From positions 1 to 42,558 of the forward strand of contig JAFUOR010000005.1 in NCBI GenBank assembly GCA_017481825.1: a stretch of DNA of 42,558 bases, written 5' to 3'. How positions within the stretch are numbered: position 1 is the stretch's first letter; the number at the start of each line of letters is the position of its first letter. Of the stretch, positions 37,921 to 42,558 are shown piece after piece. This DNA is from Clostridia bacterium. Lineage in GTDB: Bacteria; Bacillota; Clostridia; Christensenellales; Aristaeellaceae. The notes under the pieces are model-generated. The model ran no database searches, was not told where the DNA came from, and worked only from the letters and a program-made list of their open reading frames with translations. Position numbers and translations under genes: made by a program.

Positions 37921-38628
37921 TTACTTGCCGTCCAGCTGGCGGATGATCTCCGCCCGCTCTTTATCCTCATCAGCACGTTCCAGCGCTGCGCGGATCATGT
38001 TTTCCGTGGCTGCCATACTCACAGCCATGCTGGCCTTCAGCTTGCGCTTGTTCTCAGCGTGGGCCTCCTCATCGCCGATCAGGCTTCCAGCCCAGCCGGC
38101 GTCCACCGCGGCCTGGCCGCTCCACACGGTTTCCCTGTCCATCAGGTCGATCACCGCGTCCTCCGTCACGCCCAGGCGTTCGGTGTAGATGCCCACCGCC
38201 GCGTCACGGATGGATTTCAGGAAAGCCGCAGCGCTCTCCATATCACGCCAATCCCCTTCCGCTTTCGCGCCGGGGTTATGGATCAGCACGCTACCGCCGG
38301 CGGAAATGCTGCGCTTGTCCCTGTCAACACCCAGGCAGATCAGGCTGGCGCAGCTATACGCACGGTAGATCTTCACCTGCACATCGCCCTTATGGGCACG
38401 CAGGCTCTCATACATGGCCACACCTGCAGCCACGTCGCCGCCCTCGCTGTCAATCACCACCGTCAGCTGCTTGCCCTCGCATTCCTTCAGCGCGTCCCTG
38501 AAGCTGCTCGGACTGCAAAAGCAGCGCAAATCCGCATCCCACCACGGCTCACCGGGCGAAATGTAGCCTTCGATATACAGCGTCGGGTGATCGCCTTCAA
38601 GATCGGCGAAATGGTAAAAATCATTCAT
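37921..38628 (-). CDS. ClpP-type prohead protease (second copy)
   Basis: Identical to 3340..4047: 235 aa, likely catalytic Ser95 and His117. Confidence 0.9.
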   Translation of the reverse strand: MNDFYHFADLEGDHPTLYIEGYISPGEPWWDADLRCFCSPSSFRDALKECEGKQLTVVIDSEGGDVAAGVAMYESLRAHKGDVQVKIYRAYSCASLICLGVDRDKRSISAGGSVLIHNPGAKAEGDWRDMESAAAFLKSIRDAAVGIYTERLGVTEDAVIDLMDRETVWSGQAAVDAGWAGSLIGDEEAHAENKRKLKASMAVSMAATENMIRAALERADEDKERAEIIRQLDGK

Positions 38629-39826
38629 TGGTCACGCCTCCTTTGCTCAGCTGTTCCAGCTTGTCCAACGGATACAGGTCACGGCTGCAATACACACGAT
38701 CGCCGCCAGCCACAGGGCCGAAGCCATCTCTGGCGCGCACCTCGTTCGGCTTGCGCAGCCCGCTGCGCACCTGAATCTGCTGCACCTGCGCACGGGTCAG
38801 ACTGTCCGCCAGCACCAGATCCTCCACATCAAAGGCCCAGTGCCAGCCCTCCTGCATATCCCTGTAGCTCAGCAGCTCCGTGTTCAGTTCACTCTCATAC
38901 ATGGCCTTGATCGGCATCATCGTCCGCTCCAGGAATTCCAGCTGCTGCTGCTCCTGGCTGTTATAGGCCGCCTTGCTGTAATCACCAAGCAGCGCCGGCG
39001 GGATGGTGTACACGCGGGCAGCCTTGCCCACCGTGATCCTGTCCACGTCCAACACTTTGGCGTCCACCGTGCTGCGGGCAATGCTGGTCACCTTTGCGCC
39101 GCCGCTGGCCACCAGCAGCGAGGAATGGCTGCGCTGGTACTGCGCCATAAAGGCGTCAACAATCTTCTTCGACCGTTCGCTACCCACATCCGACGGGATT
39201 TCCAGCACCACCGCGCCGCTGATGCCCTTGACCTGTGAAAGCGAAAACTGGCGGATCTGCTCATCATACTTCAGCGTGGACTTCAGCACGTCCATGGGCG
39301 ATATGCCCGCATCGCCGCTGGTGGAAACATGCCGGCAATGCAGCATACTGCTGCGAGGCACATACAAGCAGCCGCCTTCCTGCGGCCGCAGTTCATACCA
39401 CATGTCACCGGTTTCCACGTCCCGGCAAGGCGTCACCCTCTGCGGATCCAGCACATCCAGGGCAACAGGGAAACCGTCATAGCCAGGAACCTTCAGCGCG
39501 TAGCAGTTGCCGTTTGTCGATCGGCAGGCCTCCATCGTCCGCCAGAATTCAAATGGCGTCATCCGCGGATTCGGCCGGTAGCACAGCAACTTGTGCAACG
39601 GGTGATCCGTGCACTCATCCCATCCTTTGTACAACCTCAGCCGCATACTGGCCAGCGTATTGCTCAGCAGAGTCACCGCCGAAAACACCGGCTCACTATT
39701 TTCCAGCTGCACATCCCCCAGCTGCGGGAATATGCCCACACCAGCGTCCAATCTATGCACCTGCACACTGGCGTCAGGTTTCTTCACCTTGTTAAATGGC
39801 CACAATCTCAGTCCCCCCAGTTCCAC
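38621..39826 (-). CDS. Portal protein (second copy)
   Basis: Identical to 4040..5245; the TTG alternative start here would be at 39805. Confidence 0.93.
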   Translation of the reverse strand: MELGGLRLWPFNKVKKPDASVQVHRLDAGVGIFPQLGDVQLENSEPVFSAVTLLSNTLASMRLRLYKGWDECTDHPLHKLLCYRPNPRMTPFEFWRTMEACRSTNGNCYALKVPGYDGFPVALDVLDPQRVTPCRDVETGDMWYELRPQEGGCLYVPRSSMLHCRHVSTSGDAGISPMDVLKSTLKYDEQIRQFSLSQVKGISGAVVLEIPSDVGSERSKKIVDAFMAQYQRSHSSLLVASGGAKVTSIARSTVDAKVLDVDRITVGKAARVYTIPPALLGDYSKAAYNSQEQQQLEFLERTMMPIKAMYESELNTELLSYRDMQEGWHWAFDVEDLVLADSLTRAQVQQIQVRSGLRKPNEVRARDGFGPVAGGDRVYCSRDLYPLDKLEQLSKGGVTNE

Positions 39827-41688
39827 AGGTCATCGTTCACGGGTGTTTCTTGTGCATAGTCACTTCCAGCCAGGTAGCCAGGCAAGTCTTCCAGGTCATA
39901 TACGGCCACCGCGCTTTCCTGCACCTCCGCGCCAGGCGGCGGGCAGCGTCGCATCCATGTCGTATGCGCATCCAGCGCCGCCATGAAGACGTCGATCTTG
40001 CTATACTTGTCCAACTTCACCGGCACCCAGTTTTCATTGTCCCTGGTAGCAAAATCCTTGCGCAACTTCACATTGTTCAAGTACCATTCAAACAACGTCG
40101 ATCGGTTATACACGATCTTGCCGTCCGAAAACTGTTCCTTCAGGTGTTTCATAGGTGCGTTCAGCGTCAGCGCACCCTGGCGCACCGGGTCGCATACAAA
40201 CACCGGCTTGTCTTCCCCTCGCCAGCTGCTCAGGCTTTGCACCAGCAGCGTTGCGTTCGCCGGATCGTAGCCGATCGCACGGATGTCAAACACCTTCGCC
40301 CACTTCTCAAACCACGCCAGCACATAGCTCTGGTGTACATAGTCACCATCAATAATGGTCAGCTCGCCCGCCATGGCGTGGGCATAATAGTCCAGGTTTT
40401 CCCGGTTCGCATCCGCCACCCGCCGCGGCACAAAGCAGTGGAACAGGAACAGGAATCGCCCGTCATCCAGCGGTATCTCCAACGCTACGCCCGTATGGTC
40501 GTAGCTGGTAGAGATGTCAAACCCACCAAAAGCCTCACGCCCCAGCACACCCTCCAGCGGCACCACATCCTGGTTGCGCTGGATCAGCTCATAATCCAGG
40601 TAGCTCAGGCTCGAAACCTTCGTGAACAGGTTCAGCGTCTTCGTGTAGAAGTCCAGCAGCAGGTCAGGCGCCAGCTGAGCTTCAGCATATCGCAGCCGCA
40701 TACTTTCCAGCGAGAGCAGCACCCCCAGCGAGGGGTTCGCCTGCCCCCAGTGCTGATAGTCGTCCGGGCTTAGGTGTTCATCCAGTTCGTAAATGATCGC
40801 CAGCCTGCGTTCATTCACCTGCTTGTTACCATTGCCCTTCAGCAGCTGCTTCGCGCTGCGGTATTCGCTGATCAGCGGGCCATCCAGCACAAAGCCCATT
40901 GTGGAAAAAATGATCAGCAGCGGTTCACCCGCAGCAGCCTTCTTATCCAGCGATCGGCGCATCTGCCTTATCTGATCATAGGTCTTCATTTCGTGCGCTT
41001 CGTCAAAGGCCGCCGTGGTCGGTCGCAGGCCGTCCAGGCTTCGGGCATTGCTGCTCAGCGTCCGTATCACAGCATCAGGCACCGCGCTGCGGCTCTGGCC
41101 CTTCACGCCATCGGCAAAGTACTCCACCCGGTTCTGCAGCGGTTTGAATCTCCGCTTCAGTGCCGGATTGCTTTCCACCATGCCGCGGCAGTCGTTCAGC
41201 AGCGTTCCAGCCTGATCCTTGCTGTTCGCCAGGATGTCAAACTCAGCGTTTCGCACACCTTCCTGGCTCACTTGATACAGCGCCATGGAAGCAACCAGCG
41301 GCGTCTTACCGTTACCGCTGCCCACCAGCAGCAGCACCTGCAAGTACTTGCGGCGGCCGTCATGCCTGTCCACAAAGCCGAAAATGCTGGCGTATACCCA
41401 GCATTGCCATGGCAGCAGCTCCATGCGGTCATAGTCACCCGAAGGCCTCATGAACTTCTCTGCAAAGCGTATCGGGCGGCAGGCTTTTTCCGTGTCGAAC
41501 GTCCACCGGCAGGCAGGATCCAGCCCGTCAGCCAAATCTTGCATCGTCCGGTTACACGCCAGGCGGATAGCCTCACATGCATCGATCTTCCCGCTCAGCA
41601 CACCCTCCACATACTCAAACACCCGGCTGTCACACCCAGGGTACTGATCGAAGATCTCCTTGCGCCCCTGCGCATCAATAATCGTCAA
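39808..41688 (-). CDS. terL: Terminase large subunit (second copy)
   Basis: Identical to 5227..7107: 626 aa with Walker A VGSGNGKT and Walker B FDE. Confidence 0.95.
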   Translation of the reverse strand: MTIIDAQGRKEIFDQYPGCDSRVFEYVEGVLSGKIDACEAIRLACNRTMQDLADGLDPACRWTFDTEKACRPIRFAEKFMRPSGDYDRMELLPWQCWVYASIFGFVDRHDGRRKYLQVLLLVGSGNGKTPLVASMALYQVSQEGVRNAEFDILANSKDQAGTLLNDCRGMVESNPALKRRFKPLQNRVEYFADGVKGQSRSAVPDAVIRTLSSNARSLDGLRPTTAAFDEAHEMKTYDQIRQMRRSLDKKAAAGEPLLIIFSTMGFVLDGPLISEYRSAKQLLKGNGNKQVNERRLAIIYELDEHLSPDDYQHWGQANPSLGVLLSLESMRLRYAEAQLAPDLLLDFYTKTLNLFTKVSSLSYLDYELIQRNQDVVPLEGVLGREAFGGFDISTSYDHTGVALEIPLDDGRFLFLFHCFVPRRVADANRENLDYYAHAMAGELTIIDGDYVHQSYVLAWFEKWAKVFDIRAIGYDPANATLLVQSLSSWRGEDKPVFVCDPVRQGALTLNAPMKHLKEQFSDGKIVYNRSTLFEWYLNNVKLRKDFATRDNENWVPVKLDKYSKIDVFMAALDAHTTWMRRCPPPGAEVQESAVAVYDLEDLPGYLAGSDYAQETPVNDDLWNWGD

Positions 41689-42076
41689 GGTCGCTCACAT
41701 CATCCTCAGGCAGCGGATCGTCCAGCTCCGCATCGGCCTTCCCGGGCCGCTTGCGTCGGTTCAATCCCAGCGCGCTTATCAGTTTCGCCTCCGTTGCACT
41801 GGCCCGCAGCATGGTGTCCACAGCCGGGTTTTTGCGTTCCAGCGTTTGCTTGCCATTGGAATATCGTTCTTTCTGGCCTTTTTCAGCCACGCATTCAGCA
41901 GCTTCCAGGCGCATGATCTCCACATCCAGCAGCGCATCCAGCAGCGCCGCATGTGCCGGCAAGATCGCACCATAGCTTTCCATCAGCTGGTTCTCGATCT
42001 CCGCCTTCTTCAGCGCGGCTTCCCGGGTGATTCGCTGAATACGCTCATCCCGCAGCTGCCGTTCACTGATCATCAT
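41675..42076 (-). CDS. terS: Terminase small subunit (second copy)
   Basis: Identical to 7094..7495: 133-aa P27-like protein. Confidence 0.82.
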   Translation of the reverse strand: MMISERQLRDERIQRITREAALKKAEIENQLMESYGAILPAHAALLDALLDVEIMRLEAAECVAEKGQKERYSNGKQTLERKNPAVDTMLRASATEAKLISALGLNRRKRPGKADAELDDPLPEDDVSDLDDY

Positions 42077-42393
42077 GTCCCCTTCTCCTTTCTCCGGGCG
42101 TTCAGGTCAATAATGCGCACATCCCCGGGCAGATCATCCCTCACAGCCACTGCCCTACCCTTTTCCGGGTGCAGCAGGTTGTGGCACATGGCACACACGC
42201 TTTCCAGGTTGCTCAGGTCACGCATTTTCTCAGGACACTCCTTCACGGGTACGATATGGTGTACCACCACCGCCACCCGGCGCCGGCATCGTTGACACAG
42301 GTAATGATCACGTTCCAGCGCCATCTTACGCAAGCGTTTCCAGTTCGCACTCAGGTAAAAAGGATCTGCCTTTTTTCCCGTATACCGCCCCAT
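42073..42393 (-). CDS. HNH endonuclease (second copy)
   Basis: Identical to 7492..7812: 106 aa with CQRC, HHIVP and CAMCHNLLHP motifs. The leader hairpin (42435-42474) and most of the leader are present too, but the promoter-like element upstream is cut by the window end. Confidence 0.9.
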   Translation of the reverse strand: MGRYTGKKADPFYLSANWKRLRKMALERDHYLCQRCRRRVAVVVHHIVPVKECPEKMRDLSNLESVCAMCHNLLHPEKGRAVAVRDDLPGDVRIIDLNARRKEKGT

Positions 42394-42405
42394 GCTTGCC
42401 TCCAA

Positions 42406-42427
42406 TTTCCGCGACGTCGCGGATTTT
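42406..42427. repeat. Dispersed palindrome, repeat-copy of copy 1
   Basis: Same as 7825..7846, present again because of the terminal repeat. Confidence 0.85.
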
Positions 42428-42558
42428 TGAAAAACCGGGATCCGTCCGCCTCTCTGCAAACGACCGGATCCCGGCGAGAAAGGAGTGTTGCTTCCCCGGC
42501 ACGCGGCCGGATCGGCAGGTTAGGAGGTGTCCCCATGCCCCTCGTACCATTGATACCA

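Larger units (their letters stand above)
34582..42558. repeat. Right copy of terminal direct repeat
   Basis: Same sequence as 1..7977. It contains the genes from the major tail protein back to the HNH endonuclease and stops inside boundary element A. All gene entries within it duplicate those at the left, with coordinates raised by 34,581. Confidence 0.95.

Noticed and set aside
1-42558. tRNA genes, rRNA or CRISPR arrays
   Set aside because: No cloverleaf with conserved T-loop words and no regularly spaced repeats were seen on either strand.

Overview
The window is the genome of a temperate siphophage (HK97-type head, long non-contractile tail). Its unit length is about 34.6 kb, and the first 7,977 bases are repeated exactly at the end (1..7977 = 34582..42558, offset 34,581). 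Nearly all genes are on the minus strand, so the genome reads right to left. Strong AAGGAGG ribosome sites, consensus sigma-A promoters, G+C-rich coding, a phi13-type tail protein, an XkdX-like protein and a BppU-like protein point to a Gram-positive host. The overall style suggests a Clostridia gut bacterium of the Oscillospiraceae/Faecalibacterium type; that last step is inference.

Layout in the direction of minus-strand transcription: a divergent genetic switch (15249..15330) drives an early operon (15193 down to 8045). That operon holds small unknown proteins, a Tad2/DUF2829-like protein, a DUF3102 protein, a primase-helicase, a sigma-region-4-like protein and SSB. It ends at a strong terminator. 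The late region starts next (7973 downward): HNH endonuclease, small and large terminase, portal, ClpP-type protease, major capsid, head-tail connectors and major tail protein. Past the repeat boundary come a Tal-like tail protein, two small genes, tape measure, gpG/gpGT with a -1 frameshift, distal tail protein, BppU-like protein and the receptor-binding-type protein. Endolysin and putative holin genes follow. On the plus strand next to the switch lies the lysogeny block: repressor, a membrane protein and a large serine recombinase. A separate RHH-regulator/tyrosine-recombinase operon follows the lysis genes.

The most notable system is a diversity-generating retroelement (DGR) at 22163..25619. 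A reverse transcriptase (RT), a 144-bp template repeat (TR) and a variable repeat (VR) at the 3' end of the terminal tail gene are all present. TR and VR differ at 15 positions, and every one is an adenine in the TR sense strand. A hairpin with the target gene's stop codon in its loop sits just after the VR. The RT is divergent (FMDD; no recognisable SQ motif), and I find no obvious Avd gene.

Other structure: a three-copy 35-bp element that always directly follows a terminator and precedes a gene block; a three-copy palindrome (core TCCGCGACGTCGCGGA); an inserted two-gene plus-strand cassette with its own promoter, operator and terminator, flanked by direct repeats; a non-canonical tail gene order split by terminators; two recombinases of different chemistry; and a candidate small RNA upstream of the tyrosine recombinase.
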